Positions 1 through 8,996 of a DNA stretch of 64,000 bases are shown piece by piece. Position 1 is the stretch's first letter. The number at the start of each line of letters is the position of its first letter. The notes below the pieces were generated by a model. That model ran no database searches and was not told the origin of the DNA. It was given only the letters and a program-made list of their open reading frames with translations. The position numbers and the translations under genes are program-made. Source of the DNA: Deltaproteobacteria bacterium (GTDB taxonomy: Bacteria; Myxococcota; Kuafuiibacteriia; Kuafuiibacteriales; Kuafuiibacteriaceae); the NCBI GenBank assembly GCA_016713425.1, contig JADJPE010000005.1, forward strand, positions 4,624,501 through 4,688,500. Reading direction: 5' to 3'.

Positions 1-49
1 TGTTGTTCCGGGTGGGAGCTCCGAAAGAACTCGGGTAGAGGAGACGGGA

Positions 50-1606
50 ATGGGAGACGGAGTGTGGGCGCGGCGTGATGACGAACGCGTCGCCTGGTAC
101 AACAAGAACTTCATTGGCTTCTGGGGCCTGCAGCTCGCGGCGATCGGCGTGTTCTTCGTGCCATTCTCGTGGGACTGCGTCGCGGTGCTCTTCGCGACGT
201 ACGTCGTCCGGATTTTTGGGATCACGGGTGGCTATCACCGCTACTTTGCGCATCGAGGCTTCAAGACGGGGCGCATCTTTCAGTTTGTGCTGGCCTGGCT
301 TGGGCTGATGGCGTCTCAGAAGGGGCCGCTGTGGTGGTCGGGTCTTCATCGGCACCACCACAAGTACTCCGATATGCCTGAAGACATTCACTCGCCGAAG
401 CGAGGCTTTTGGTGGTCGCACCAGACCTGGTTTTTGGTCCCGCGCTATGATGAGACGCCGGCATCGCAGCTTCGAGAGTTCGCGGCCTATCCGGAGCTCC
501 TGTTCATCAATCGCTATTGGCACGTTGGGCCGACGTTTCTTGGGCTTGTCTTGTTCCTGCTGGGCGGCTTGCCTTGGTTGTTCTGGGGCTTCTTTCTTTC
601 GACCACTCTGACCTACCACGCGACGTTTACGGTGAACTCGCTCGCGCACGTCTGGGGCTCGCGTCGTTATGAAACGACCGATACATCGCGCAACAACTTC
701 TTCTTGGCGCTGCTGGTGCTCGGCGAGGGCTGGCACAACAACCACCACCACTATCAGTCGACGGCGAACAACGGCTTCTTCTGGTGGGAGATCGATATCA
801 CGTACGCGGTCCTGCGGATGCTCTCGTGGGTCGGCATCGTTTGGGATTTGCGGACGCCGCCCGCGTGGGTGCTCGAGGGAAAGACGCGCCGCTGTAGTGC
901 GGCGCGCGTCGGGGACGGTGTAAGCGGGGTGTCTCGAGCGCGAAACTCGCGTGCCGTCGCGGGCGCCGCCTCATCGCCCTCGCCATTGTCACCGCCATTG
1001 CCATTGCCATTGCCATCGCCATCGCTGGCGCGTGCGTCCGAGGGGACGGACGCAGATGCGGTCGCTGACCTGGCTGCCCCGGCGTTGGCTCGGGGCGCGC
1101 CGACGACGGCCGCGCTCGACGATGTGCCGCCGGTCGAGGCGTGGTCTCCGCGTGATCTGCCTCGAATGCCCGAGCGCTTGGTGAAGGCCATGGGGGCGGT
1201 TCGACGTCGTCGGGAGCAACTGGGTGAGGCGCTGCGACGTTGGGAGCGCGGCGCCACCGAGGAGTCCAAGCGGGTGGCGGAGTTCCGCGCTTTGCTTGCC
1301 GAGGCGGCCGTGGAGGCGGCGGAGCACGCTCGCGAGGCCGCGTGCGAAGCGGCGGACGCCGCGAAGCGCTGTGCCTACGAAATTCGCGACCGGCTCGGGG
1401 CGATGTCGGCGGCCGATATGGCGGAAGCGGCGGCCGCTCATGCGCGCGAAGCGTCCGCCGCGGCCGTCGAGATGGCGGAGGAACTGCGAACGAAGGTCGC
1501 GGGCGCCTGGGCTGAGGCCGCCCAAGCGGCGGCTCGCGCGGCCGAGGATGCGGCAAGAGTGGCTGCCGAGGTGCTTCAAACGGAGCCCGCGGTGGTCTCC
1601 AGCTAG
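50..1606 (+). CDS. Acyl-CoA/fatty-acid desaturase with Ala-rich C-terminal extension
   Basis: Membrane di-iron desaturase, probably introducing a cis double bond (Delta9-like) into acyl chains. All three histidine boxes are visible: HRYFAH at residues 63-68, HRHHH at 100-104 and HNNHHH at 229-234. Hydrophobic membrane stretches lie before box 1 and around residues 160-190. Family members usually end near residue 300. Here about 230 extra residues follow: a Pro/Ser/Leu repeat made of CCATTG-type hexamers (about 983-1024), then an Ala/Glu/Arg-rich segment to residue 518 that should be helical, possibly coiled coil. The ATG is preceded by a strong AGAGGAGA ribosome site at 37-44. The desaturase call is firm; the substrate and the tail's role are unknown. 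Confidence 0.93.
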   Translation: MGDGVWARRDDERVAWYNKNFIGFWGLQLAAIGVFFVPFSWDCVAVLFATYVVRIFGITGGYHRYFAHRGFKTGRIFQFVLAWLGLMASQKGPLWWSGLHRHHHKYSDMPEDIHSPKRGFWWSHQTWFLVPRYDETPASQLREFAAYPELLFINRYWHVGPTFLGLVLFLLGGLPWLFWGFFLSTTLTYHATFTVNSLAHVWGSRRYETTDTSRNNFFLALLVLGEGWHNNHHHYQSTANNGFFWWEIDITYAVLRMLSWVGIVWDLRTPPAWVLEGKTRRCSAARVGDGVSGVSRARNSRAVAGAASSPSPLSPPLPLPLPSPSLARASEGTDADAVADLAAPALARGAPTTAALDDVPPVEAWSPRDLPRMPERLVKAMGAVRRRREQLGEALRRWERGATEESKRVAEFRALLAEAAVEAAEHAREAACEAADAAKRCAYEIRDRLGAMSAADMAEAAAAHAREASAAAVEMAEELRTKVAGAWAEAAQAAARAAEDAARVAAEVLQTEPAVVSS

Positions 1607-1802
1607 GGGCTAAGGGTGGCTAGATCCTAGGGTTTGAGTTCCCGTCTCCGGCCAGGGTAGGGTTAAGAGCCGCTCTCGGTCGTGTTCTGCTCGGGTTGAC
1701 ATGCGGTCGGATTTCCCGAGACGTCTCAAGTAAGATCCGTTGACATCATGGGCGGCTCGCCTCGCGCGCGGCTGGTGGGTGTCGCATGGTGTGTCGATTG
1801 TG

Positions 1803-4478
1803 ATGGGGGATAGGCAGGCATCGGGTGGAGCCATCGCAGCGTCGATAAGCGCTGAGCGTCTGCGCGAGCTTGGTTGCGGCCAGGCGGTCGGCAAATATCG
1901 GATTCTTCGCCGTATTGCGACGGGCGGTATGGCAGAGGTTTACGTCGCACGGCGCAGCGAGGAAGACGGCGCGTCGCTTGGGCGCGCGGCCTCGGGCGAG
2001 CGCGCATCGGTGAGGGGTACGCAGCCGGCGCAGCGATTCGCGATCAAGAAGGTCCTTCCCCAGTTCTCCACGAGTGAGCGCTTCATCGACATGCTGGTGG
2101 ATGAAGCAAAGATCACCGTTTCGCTGACGCACCCGAACATCGCCGAGGTCTTCGAGCTCGGCGTGCATGGGACCGACTACTTCTTGGTGATGGAGTACGT
2201 CGACGGTCAGCCCCTGAACCGGATCATCCAGCGTGCGTTGGAGCTCGGCCGGCGCGCGGTCCCGATCACGCATGCCGTCTACATTATCTCGGAGATCGCG
2301 AAGGGGCTTCATCACGCGCATCAACAGTGCGATCCGGCTGGGCGGCCGCTCGGCATCGTCCACCGCGATGTCTCGCCGCAGAATGTGCTGACCACCTACG
2401 ACGGCAAAGTGAAGCTGATCGACTTTGGCATTGCGCGGGCGGCGGGGCGAATCAACCAGACGAGCACCGGAATCATCAAAGGGAAGCTGCGCTATTTGGC
2501 GCCGGAGATCGCGACCGGCGAAGAGGTCGATGGGCGGGCCGATGTCTTCTGCTGCGGCATTGTCCTGTTCGAGATGCTGACCGGCGAGCCGATGTTCACC
2601 CCGAAGAGCGACTTCGAGGCGATCGAGATGGCTTCGACGGCCGCGGTTCGATCGCCACGCTCGCGCAACGGCAAGGTCTCACCCGAGCTCGACGCGATCG
2701 TCATGAAGATGTTGGAGCGGAGGCCGGCGGATCGATATCAAACCGCCCACGATCTGCACGTCGAGCTGCGCCGCTTCCTGGGACGCGTCGCGCCGAATTA
2801 CTCGTCGGAGACGCTGGGCGGGTTCCTGCGGGAGTTCTTTGCGGCGGAGATGGTTGAAGACCGGGCGACCGACGAACTGGCGGAGCGGGTCGCGCGCGCG
2901 GCCGAGGTTGGGTTCGACTCGGAGGACCCGACGATGGCTGAGGGGCATCATGAGCCACCTCCGTTCACGGGCGTCTATCGCTCGGTCGTCACTCGCCTCG
3001 AGATCGCACGCGACTTCCAGCTCGTGCTCGACGCGGATGGTGGGGCGCCGATGGCGGTCGTGCCCGCGGTGCCGAAAGCGCTCTTCGCCGAGAACCCAAG
3101 CCCCGCGCCAGGGGGTACGGTGGCCAAGTCGGTTCCGGCTGGTGGTACGCAGCCCCCGAGATTGACCTTGACGGGGCGATCGCCCGGGCCTTCGCCGGAG
3201 CCTCCGAACTTCACCCCGTCACCGAGGTGGTCGACGGAGGTGCGACCTTCGCGCGATCCGCGCCCGACGGCCGGCGCGTCCTCCTCCGTGGCCTTTTCCG
3301 TTGCGCCCGCGCCGCCCGAGACGTCTCAGACGTCCCAGACACCCCAGACACCCCAGACGCCGGCGTTGGACGTCGCCTTGGGTGCGATTCCCAAAGCCAA
3401 TGCGGGCGCCGATCCCCGTGAGCCTTCGTCCATCGTGGTTCCGAGTGGCCGCAGTCTTGAGGGATACCCGTGGCCTTTTTCTGTCGAAGTCGCGACCTCG
3501 GCGACGGCGCCGGCCCACAATCCGGATCTCGATGCCTTGGCGGAGGCATGCGTCCGACCTTCCCGACGTCTGCCCCGTTTCGCCTGGGCGTGGCTTGCAG
3601 CGGGGGTGCTCGTGGCTGGAGGGCTGTTTGGGATGTTCTCCGTTCGGGACGAAGCGCACGACTCAGACTCGACGGCGTCTCGCCTCGTCGCCTCATCCAC
3701 GACGAGTGCGAGTCGAGAACCCGCGGGCGCTGGGCCCCGCGGGGCCGGCTCTGCTCCCGAAACCGATGCACGCGCTGCGGTCGAGGCGGGCGCGAAGCCC
3801 GCCGCCGACGTAGGCGCTGACGTCGACGACTCGATACCGAGCGCGTCGAGGACCCCGGCCGAGCCCGAGGCGCGGCCCTTGGCGAGAGAAGAGGCGAGAG
3901 AAGAGACGAGCGGAGCGGCGATCGGTTCGGCGATCGGTTCGGCGATCGGTTCGGCGATCGGTCCGACGATCGGTCCGACTCCGTCGTTTCAGCCGCCAAG
4001 TGGTGGGCCAGAGACCGGAGCTCCGGCGGGCGAGATGCGCCCAGATGCGGACGCGGCGACCGGGCGGATCGTCCTCAAGAATGTCGAGGGCGGTCGGGTT
4101 CGTGCCAGCCACGGCCGCGTTGAGGTCGATGGAAAGCGCGTCACGATCCGTGATGTCCCACTTGATGTTCCGGTCAAGGTTCGAGTCGAGTTCCGAGAGC
4201 CGGGTCGATCGCCCTACCGCACCTCGATGACGCTGTCGGCGGCGAATCCGGTCTCGGAGGCTGTTGTGCCCGAGGCTGCGCCTTCGCGCGGGGCGCTGCG
4301 CATCCGCGCGGAGCGGCCCATGACGATTTTCATCAACGGGCGGAAGCAGGGCCGCACGCCGCTTCTGTTGCGCTTGGCGCCGGGACGCCATCGGGTCGTT
4401 GCGCGCAGTGGTCGGACGGTGACCCGCCGATGGGTATATGTGGTGGCGGGAGAGACCGCGGTGCTCAAGCTCCGATGA
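1803..4478 (+). CDS. Transmembrane Ser/Thr protein kinase with C-terminal PEGA domain (kinase 1)
   Basis: Hanks-type kinase. On the 891-residue form, the nucleotide loop reads IATGGMAEVY, the phosphate-anchoring lysine is AIKK (K82), the catalytic loop is HRDVSPQN (HRD 187-189), DFG is at 207-209, and APE follows. A Pro/Ser/Thr-rich linker leads to one membrane span (about 593-612). The exported part contains five in-frame 12-bp repeats (3918-3977, encoding IGSA/IGPT units) and ends in a PEGA domain (about 829-891). Two loop glycines are Ala, and the catalytic-loop Lys is Ser, as in many myxobacterial kinases. The frame is open back to a TTG at 1740 and a GTG at 1791. ATG 1803 is chosen without a clear ribosome site, so the start is uncertain. 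The partner is unknown. Confidence 0.93.
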   Translation: MGDRQASGGAIAASISAERLRELGCGQAVGKYRILRRIATGGMAEVYVARRSEEDGASLGRAASGERASVRGTQPAQRFAIKKVLPQFSTSERFIDMLVDEAKITVSLTHPNIAEVFELGVHGTDYFLVMEYVDGQPLNRIIQRALELGRRAVPITHAVYIISEIAKGLHHAHQQCDPAGRPLGIVHRDVSPQNVLTTYDGKVKLIDFGIARAAGRINQTSTGIIKGKLRYLAPEIATGEEVDGRADVFCCGIVLFEMLTGEPMFTPKSDFEAIEMASTAAVRSPRSRNGKVSPELDAIVMKMLERRPADRYQTAHDLHVELRRFLGRVAPNYSSETLGGFLREFFAAEMVEDRATDELAERVARAAEVGFDSEDPTMAEGHHEPPPFTGVYRSVVTRLEIARDFQLVLDADGGAPMAVVPAVPKALFAENPSPAPGGTVAKSVPAGGTQPPRLTLTGRSPGPSPEPPNFTPSPRWSTEVRPSRDPRPTAGASSSVAFSVAPAPPETSQTSQTPQTPQTPALDVALGAIPKANAGADPREPSSIVVPSGRSLEGYPWPFSVEVATSATAPAHNPDLDALAEACVRPSRRLPRFAWAWLAAGVLVAGGLFGMFSVRDEAHDSDSTASRLVASSTTSASREPAGAGPRGAGSAPETDARAAVEAGAKPAADVGADVDDSIPSASRTPAEPEARPLAREEAREETSGAAIGSAIGSAIGSAIGPTIGPTPSFQPPSGGPETGAPAGEMRPDADAATGRIVLKNVEGGRVRASHGRVEVDGKRVTIRDVPLDVPVKVRVEFREPGRSPYRTSMTLSAANPVSEAVVPEAAPSRGALRIRAERPMTIFINGRKQGRTPLLLRLAPGRHRVVARSGRTVTRRWVYVVAGETAVLKLR
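3918..3977 (+). repeat. In-frame 12-bp tandem repeat, five units
   Basis: Five consecutive copies of a unit close to GCGATCGGTTCG lie inside kinase 1, in the stretch between its membrane span and its PEGA domain. The first three are identical and the last two diverge (TCC for TTC; the last starts with A). Gain or loss of a unit changes the linker by four residues without a frameshift. Confidence 0.9.
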
Positions 4479-4552
4479 CCCCTCGGCCATGCCGGCGCGG
4501 ATCCACGCGGCGTGGGGCTCTGAGTGAGCACGGGCCTCGGCGCCGCGTGCCC

Positions 4553-6322
4553 TCAGGGCTTCTTGAAGAAGCGTCCAAGGCCGGGCTTCTTCTGCGTTTC
4601 CTTCGACTTCTCCAGCCGCTGTGTCAGGAGTCGAATCTCGCGCTGGGCTTCCGCGTTCTTGGGGTCGATGGCGACGGCTTCTTTGAAGTGGGTGAGCGCC
4701 TCCTTTGCTCGGTCTTGCGCTTTGAGCACCTGGCCGAGATACGTCCGGATCGTGCTGTCTTTGCCCGCGACGCGTACGGCGTCGAGCAGTAAGATGTAGG
4801 CCTTTTCGGTCGCGGAGGCCCGTTCGGATCTGGGATCGGCGAAGAGGGCCCACGCGAAATGAGCCTTATGCATCGCGTTGTCGGGGTCGAGCTCCATCGC
4901 TTGCGAGAAGAGCTCGCGAGCGCGGGAAAAGTCGCGCTTTCTGAGCATCACCAGACCCATCTGTCCTTTGACATCGGCGTCGCGCACGCGGGCCGCCTTT
5001 CGGGCGTCACCCAGGAATCGTTTGTCGTCCAGCAAGGCGACGTACTCCGCGCGGCTCTCCTTGTCGCTTAGGACCTCGTAGGCTTCGTTGATGCGCGCCG
5101 AGATCTCTTTCAGGCCCTGCGACAGCTCGGCGTCCGCATCGCTGCCCACGGCATCCGGGTGGAAGCGCTTCGCCAAGAGTGTGTAGGTCTTTCGGAGTGC
5201 GGCGGCATCGGTGTTGCGATCGACCCCTAGGACTTCGAAGTGGTTCTTCTCACCGAGTCCCTGCGCGAAGGCTCTGACCTCTTTGAGGAGCTTGGCTTCT
5301 TCCATCCTTCGCGTCAGGTCGGCCGTAATGTCGCGCGTGGCCGCCGGGCGCCGCCGCGACCCGCCGTCCGACGACGCCCCAACGAGCCCGCTTGCAGGCT
5401 GCCGGGCGTCGGCGCGCGCCGACGACGACGACGAGGGCGAGGATGACGGCGCCGAGGACGTACCCGAAGGCGCAGAAGAAGACGGACCGGTCGAAGTGGA
5501 CTCTGTGCCGGGCGATGAGGTTGGTACGCTCGAGGAGGATGACGGAAACGAAACGCCTTTCAGCAGGGTGGCCTTGGGGATCGGTATGCCCCTGCTTGCC
5601 GGCCCCTGTTCGAGGGCGTTCGCTCGGTCGAGGATTTTCAGTATGGCGCGGACCTGTCGGCGATTGCCGACCGCGCGTTCGAGTTGGTCCGGTTTCCGAG
5701 GTTTCGTCAGATAGCGCAGAACGTTTTCGGCTGCGGTTTGAAAAACCTCGATCTTCGTGAGCCCCGTGGGGACGAGCTGGACGGATTTGCCAAGGAGCTC
5801 GTTCGAGAAGGCCTTGAGCTCGAGGTCAGATGCATGTTCCACGAGCGCGCTCGTCAGGGTCAGCCAGCCGTCGACCGGGACGCCGAGATCGCGGACACGC
5901 GCGCTTTCGCCCGGAGCCGACTGCCACCGTCCTTGGGTGAGTGCGACCAGCTCGGCAAACCTGCGCAGCGTTTGTTGTTGCACGGCGCGCTTGATGTCGT
6001 TCGGGTCGGCGCCTCTTGCGACCAAGCAGGCGCCAAGCGGTGGGTGGTTCGGGTCGCGATTCTGCTGTTCGAGGGCGGTCTGCAGCTGTTCGGCCGTGAC
6101 CTGTTGCGCTTCGAGCAGGATCTCGCCGAGATAGTTCGATTGGAAGCCTCGTCCTCCGGTATGCACGGGATGCCCGCCGCGAAAGAAGGCAACACGTTCG
6201 CCCTCGGGGGTCGCGACCAAGATGCCGCCGGTGAAGGCACCGGCCAGCGCGGCGAGGAGCAGCTCGGAGAACCAAGCGGCCTCCCCGAGTTCACCCTCCT
6301 GTGGCGCCGAGAGATCGAGCAT
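4553..6322 (-). CDS. DUF4388/PATAN-like, DnaJ-domain and TPR protein
   Basis: A 589-residue cytoplasmic-looking protein in three parts. Residues 1-235 resemble the DUF4388/PATAN region common in myxobacterial regulators (WFSELLLAAL start, LGEILLEAQQVT segment, GRWQSAPGE end). Residues 240-330 are a Ser-rich, low-complexity linker. A J domain follows (about 361-428) with the HPD tripeptide at 388-390, which stimulates Hsp70 ATPase. TPR-like helices occupy about 445-570, and the end is Lys-rich. It is the last gene of an operon: its ATG lies 3 bp after the stop of the lipoprotein gene. No dnaK or grpE is nearby, so this is more likely an Hsp70-recruiting adaptor than a general DnaJ; that role is inferred. 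Confidence 0.87.
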   Translation of the reverse strand: MLDLSAPQEGELGEAAWFSELLLAALAGAFTGGILVATPEGERVAFFRGGHPVHTGGRGFQSNYLGEILLEAQQVTAEQLQTALEQQNRDPNHPPLGACLVARGADPNDIKRAVQQQTLRRFAELVALTQGRWQSAPGESARVRDLGVPVDGWLTLTSALVEHASDLELKAFSNELLGKSVQLVPTGLTKIEVFQTAAENVLRYLTKPRKPDQLERAVGNRRQVRAILKILDRANALEQGPASRGIPIPKATLLKGVSFPSSSSSVPTSSPGTESTSTGPSSSAPSGTSSAPSSSPSSSSSARADARQPASGLVGASSDGGSRRRPAATRDITADLTRRMEEAKLLKEVRAFAQGLGEKNHFEVLGVDRNTDAAALRKTYTLLAKRFHPDAVGSDADAELSQGLKEISARINEAYEVLSDKESRAEYVALLDDKRFLGDARKAARVRDADVKGQMGLVMLRKRDFSRARELFSQAMELDPDNAMHKAHFAWALFADPRSERASATEKAYILLLDAVRVAGKDSTIRTYLGQVLKAQDRAKEALTHFKEAVAIDPKNAEAQREIRLLTQRLEKSKETQKKPGLGRFFKKP

Positions 6323-6325
6323 CGT

Positions 6326-7231
6326 CTACTCTATCGCGCACACGCCGAGGTCGGTTCCCGTGAAGGGATCGAGGTTTGTGATCGCGAGATCGCACTGCTT
6401 GCGTGGTTCAGGGCAATCGGCGTCGCGGAAACAGATTGGGAGACACCGAAGAGGAGGGTTCGACGCCACCTGTGGGCGGCCACACATGAGCGTCCTGCCA
6501 TCTTCGTCTGATTTTTCGCATAGCTCGGTGCTGCTGCACAGCTCGCCTCGACCCAAAATGCCCGCCTTGACGCAGGCGGTGACTGGCCCCTGCCCGATCA
6601 CGGTGCAGACGAGACCTGGACCGCAGCTGTCTTCTTCCGTGAGCTCGCAGGTACTGAAGCAGACACCGGCCCCGTTGAAGCCCACGCACTGCTCGCGGGC
6701 GCCTTCGCACGTGTTGGGCACTTCTTCGCATACACCCTCGGAGCACACGCCCACGCCACCCTGCGCCCCGCCCAAGGGCCAGCATGTGGTGAGGATCGGG
6801 CACGCCGCGGCCACGATCGCGCCGCTGTCTACGGTGGCGTATTCAACGGGCGTACACTGTGGCAGACATCGAGGTCCCCGACCGTTCACGGCCCGGCAAA
6901 TGGCCCCGGCCGGACACAGGTCGTCGCCCCCCGGCGGGGAGGTGTTCTGATCGCAGCTCTTGAAGAGCTCGACGGAGTTCCGTTCGACGCAGCGGTTCGA
7001 AGAGACGAGGCAGACATGATCGGTGTCGCACGGGCAGGGCAAGTCGTCGTCGTCGAAGTCGACAACGAAACTGCAGGCCGCGAGGAGACCGAAGCTCGAT
7101 GCGACGATGCCCGCGGCAAGGATGGCCGTCCTCCGGCCGCTTGCTCGTGGATCGAGCGTCGTGAACAAGGACTTTGCGAGCAACGAGGGAACGCGGCGCG
7201 CTTGAGCGCCGACGGAGAATAAGTTGCGCAT
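6326..7231 (-). CDS. Cysteine-rich lipoprotein, function unknown
   Basis: 301 residues. A hydrophobic segment (about 36-52) ends in a lipobox, LLAAC, with C53 as the lipidated Cys, so it is probably tethered to the outer membrane. After an Asp patch the mature part has many evenly spaced Cys, in blocks such as CPCDTDHVC, CGPGLVC and CRDxxCP-like spacing. This fits a disulfide-stabilised repeat protein of the kind common in Myxococcota. The stretch before the hydrophobic core is unusually long, so the true start could lie further in. It is the middle gene of the operon, 2 bp after the PEGA gene and 3 bp before the DnaJ gene. No enzyme motif is recognised. Confidence 0.8.
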   Translation of the reverse strand: MRNLFSVGAQARRVPSLLAKSLFTTLDPRASGRRTAILAAGIVASSFGLLAACSFVVDFDDDDLPCPCDTDHVCLVSSNRCVERNSVELFKSCDQNTSPPGGDDLCPAGAICRAVNGRGPRCLPQCTPVEYATVDSGAIVAAACPILTTCWPLGGAQGGVGVCSEGVCEEVPNTCEGAREQCVGFNGAGVCFSTCELTEEDSCGPGLVCTVIGQGPVTACVKAGILGRGELCSSTELCEKSDEDGRTLMCGRPQVASNPPLRCLPICFRDADCPEPRKQCDLAITNLDPFTGTDLGVCAIE

Positions 7232-7233
7232 AC

Positions 7234-8940
7234 TCAGAACCGCCCGCCGATCGACACCTCGAGGCCCCCCGGAAGAGGCGAGACACTTGCCGACGGACGC
7301 TCGAAGAGCGCCTCTACGTCATCGGTGTCCGTACCATCGCCATCGCTGCGGGTGAGGAGAAGCATCGTGAGCCCGCCCGCGATGCTCAGGATGCCGCCGG
7401 TGAAGCAGAGGTCAGCCACCAGCGCGTTGGTCTTCCCAGTGCTCCGGATATCAGCAAGGTCGGGACTCGTCTGGGGGGTGTGCCGGAAGTCGCTCTGCGC
7501 GGATAGCGCCAAGATGCCGAAGACGGTCCCGGTCGCGAGAGCGACCCCACCCGCCCCGATGAGCGTCCAGCTCACGTAGGTCTCGGGCGGGGTCGGGGTG
7601 TCGGTGTCATCGTGGGTCGGGCGCGCCTGTCTGATGACCTCTCCGCGACGCGGGGCAGGCCCAAAGGAGGCTTGTCCCGAGTTTCTTTGCCCCGAAGGCG
7701 GCTGTCCGAAGGCCGCGGGCCTGGACGCCCCCAGCACCGACGGCGCGTGTTCCGAGGCCTGGTCGAGCACCTCGAGAGCGAAGCTCGAAAGCGTGCGATC
7801 GAACGTCGGGGCGTCGACGTTGAGTACGCGGTGGGCGCTTGCGACTTTGTTCCCGGCCCGGATGTCGAACAGCACCGCCGCGATGGTCGCGTCGCGGCCT
7901 CCCTGGGTGACCGTCAAGAAGAAGACGAAGTCTGCGCCGATGAGCTGGCCGAGCGCCGTGATCGATTTGCTGTTCGTCGCTTCCCGCGCCAGTTCGTCTG
8001 CGCTGTCGTCTGCGAGGTCGCGAAGCTCGGCGCCGCCGGGGACACTGCGAAGTCGCGCCTGGTGCGTGACGTCGCGATCGGGGGTCAATTCGATCGGCGC
8101 CCCGTACGGTGCGTAGCCCAGTCGTTCGAGCCGAAGATAATGGGTGCCCTGCGCGACGTCGCGCACCGTGAGCGGCGTGACGCCCTCGAACTGGCCGTCG
8201 ATGTAGACGGCCGCGTAGGGCGGCGTGGAGTAGACTTCGACCTTGCCGCGCGACGTCTTCTCGAAGCGCTTCATCGCCCGGTCGAAGACGGCGGCTACCG
8301 GGGGCGGTGGGTCTTTGAGCGTGTAGCTCGCGTTGATGGCCAGCAACTCGAGGAAGGCGCTCTCGCCCTCATCGGCGGAGCCCCGCAGCGTGAGCGCGGC
8401 TCCGAGCGTTGCGAGAACGTCTTGAAGGCGGGTCGTGTCCCCGAGCGAGGCACCGACCTGCGCGTAGAGCGCCGTGGCCTGCCCAAGGCGAGCGATGGCG
8501 TCGTCGAGGCGAAATGCGTCGTAGGCGGCTCGGCCTCCTTCTGCGGCAGCCTCAGCGCGTTCGAGGGTCTCTCTTTCGGTGGTCTCGGGCGGCCCTGCGA
8601 GGCTGCCGGCCGGATCGATCACCCGAAACGTGTCGCGTTGGGCGATGACCGGCGGCAATATCGCACCCGCGCGGGCGGCCGGGATCTGGCCTGACGGATC
8701 GCGGGCCACGGAGATGATGGCGATCGTCGGGCGTTTGCTCGGTGTCGATTGTGCGGCTTCGGGGGTCGCCAACAGACCCATCCCGGCGACGATCCCGATT
8801 GCAGCCGTTCCGGCCGGGGTTCGGGCCGGTGGACGGGTCGGAAGTCGGGTCGGGGTTCGGGTCGGGGTTCGGGTCGGGGTCGCGCGCAGCGCGGCGCATC
8901 GTCCTGCGCCCCGTCTTGCGTACGTCTTCGCGTTCGGCAT
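7234..8940 (-). CDS. PEGA-domain membrane protein
   Basis: 568 residues from the ATG at 8940, chosen because GGGAG sits 5 nt upstream; the frame runs on to 8961. An Arg/Thr/Pro N-terminus made of 12-bp repeats precedes a hydrophobic signal-like stretch (about 44-62). A region with TPR-like helices (about 125-225) and a PEGA domain (about 233-285) follow. The protein ends with two membrane segments (YVSWTLIGAGG... and a second before an Asp-rich stretch) and a short tail. It is the first gene of the operon with the Cys-rich lipoprotein and the PATAN-DnaJ protein. PEGA domains are usually exported and linked to the cell surface; the precise role is unknown. Confidence 0.82.
   Translation of the reverse strand: MPNAKTYARRGAGRCAALRATPTRTPTRTPTRLPTRPPARTPAGTAAIGIVAGMGLLATPEAAQSTPSKRPTIAIISVARDPSGQIPAARAGAILPPVIAQRDTFRVIDPAGSLAGPPETTERETLERAEAAAEGGRAAYDAFRLDDAIARLGQATALYAQVGASLGDTTRLQDVLATLGAALTLRGSADEGESAFLELLAINASYTLKDPPPPVAAVFDRAMKRFEKTSRGKVEVYSTPPYAAVYIDGQFEGVTPLTVRDVAQGTHYLRLERLGYAPYGAPIELTPDRDVTHQARLRSVPGGAELRDLADDSADELAREATNSKSITALGQLIGADFVFFLTVTQGGRDATIAAVLFDIRAGNKVASAHRVLNVDAPTFDRTLSSFALEVLDQASEHAPSVLGASRPAAFGQPPSGQRNSGQASFGPAPRRGEVIRQARPTHDDTDTPTPPETYVSWTLIGAGGVALATGTVFGILALSAQSDFRHTPQTSPDLADIRSTGKTNALVADLCFTGGILSIAGGLTMLLLTRSDGDGTDTDDVEALFERPSASVSPLPGGLEVSIGGRF
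8845..8882 (-). repeat. 12-bp tandem repeat encoding TPTR units
   Basis: About three copies of a unit close to CGGGGTTCGGGT (plus-strand reading) encode the TPTR repeats near the N-terminus of the PEGA protein. It is in frame, like the other 12-bp repeats in this window. Confidence 0.8.
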
Positions 8941-8996
8941 TTGCTCCCACCCCCTTAGCATTCGGGCGCTTGGTCAGGCTACCATAGCGACTGGAC

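Noticed and set aside
1696..1745. TTGACA-like hexamers at 1696 and 1740 as promoter of kinase 1
   Set aside because: No -10 hexamer stands at a proper distance from either one.
4479..4552. Terminator between kinase 1 and the PATAN-DnaJ gene
   Set aside because: Only a short GC palindrome is present with no T run.
3693..4853. 386-codon minus-strand frame opposite the end of kinase 1
   Set aside because: Overlaps two convincing genes; Arg-rich with repeated RTDRR from the 12-bp repeats.
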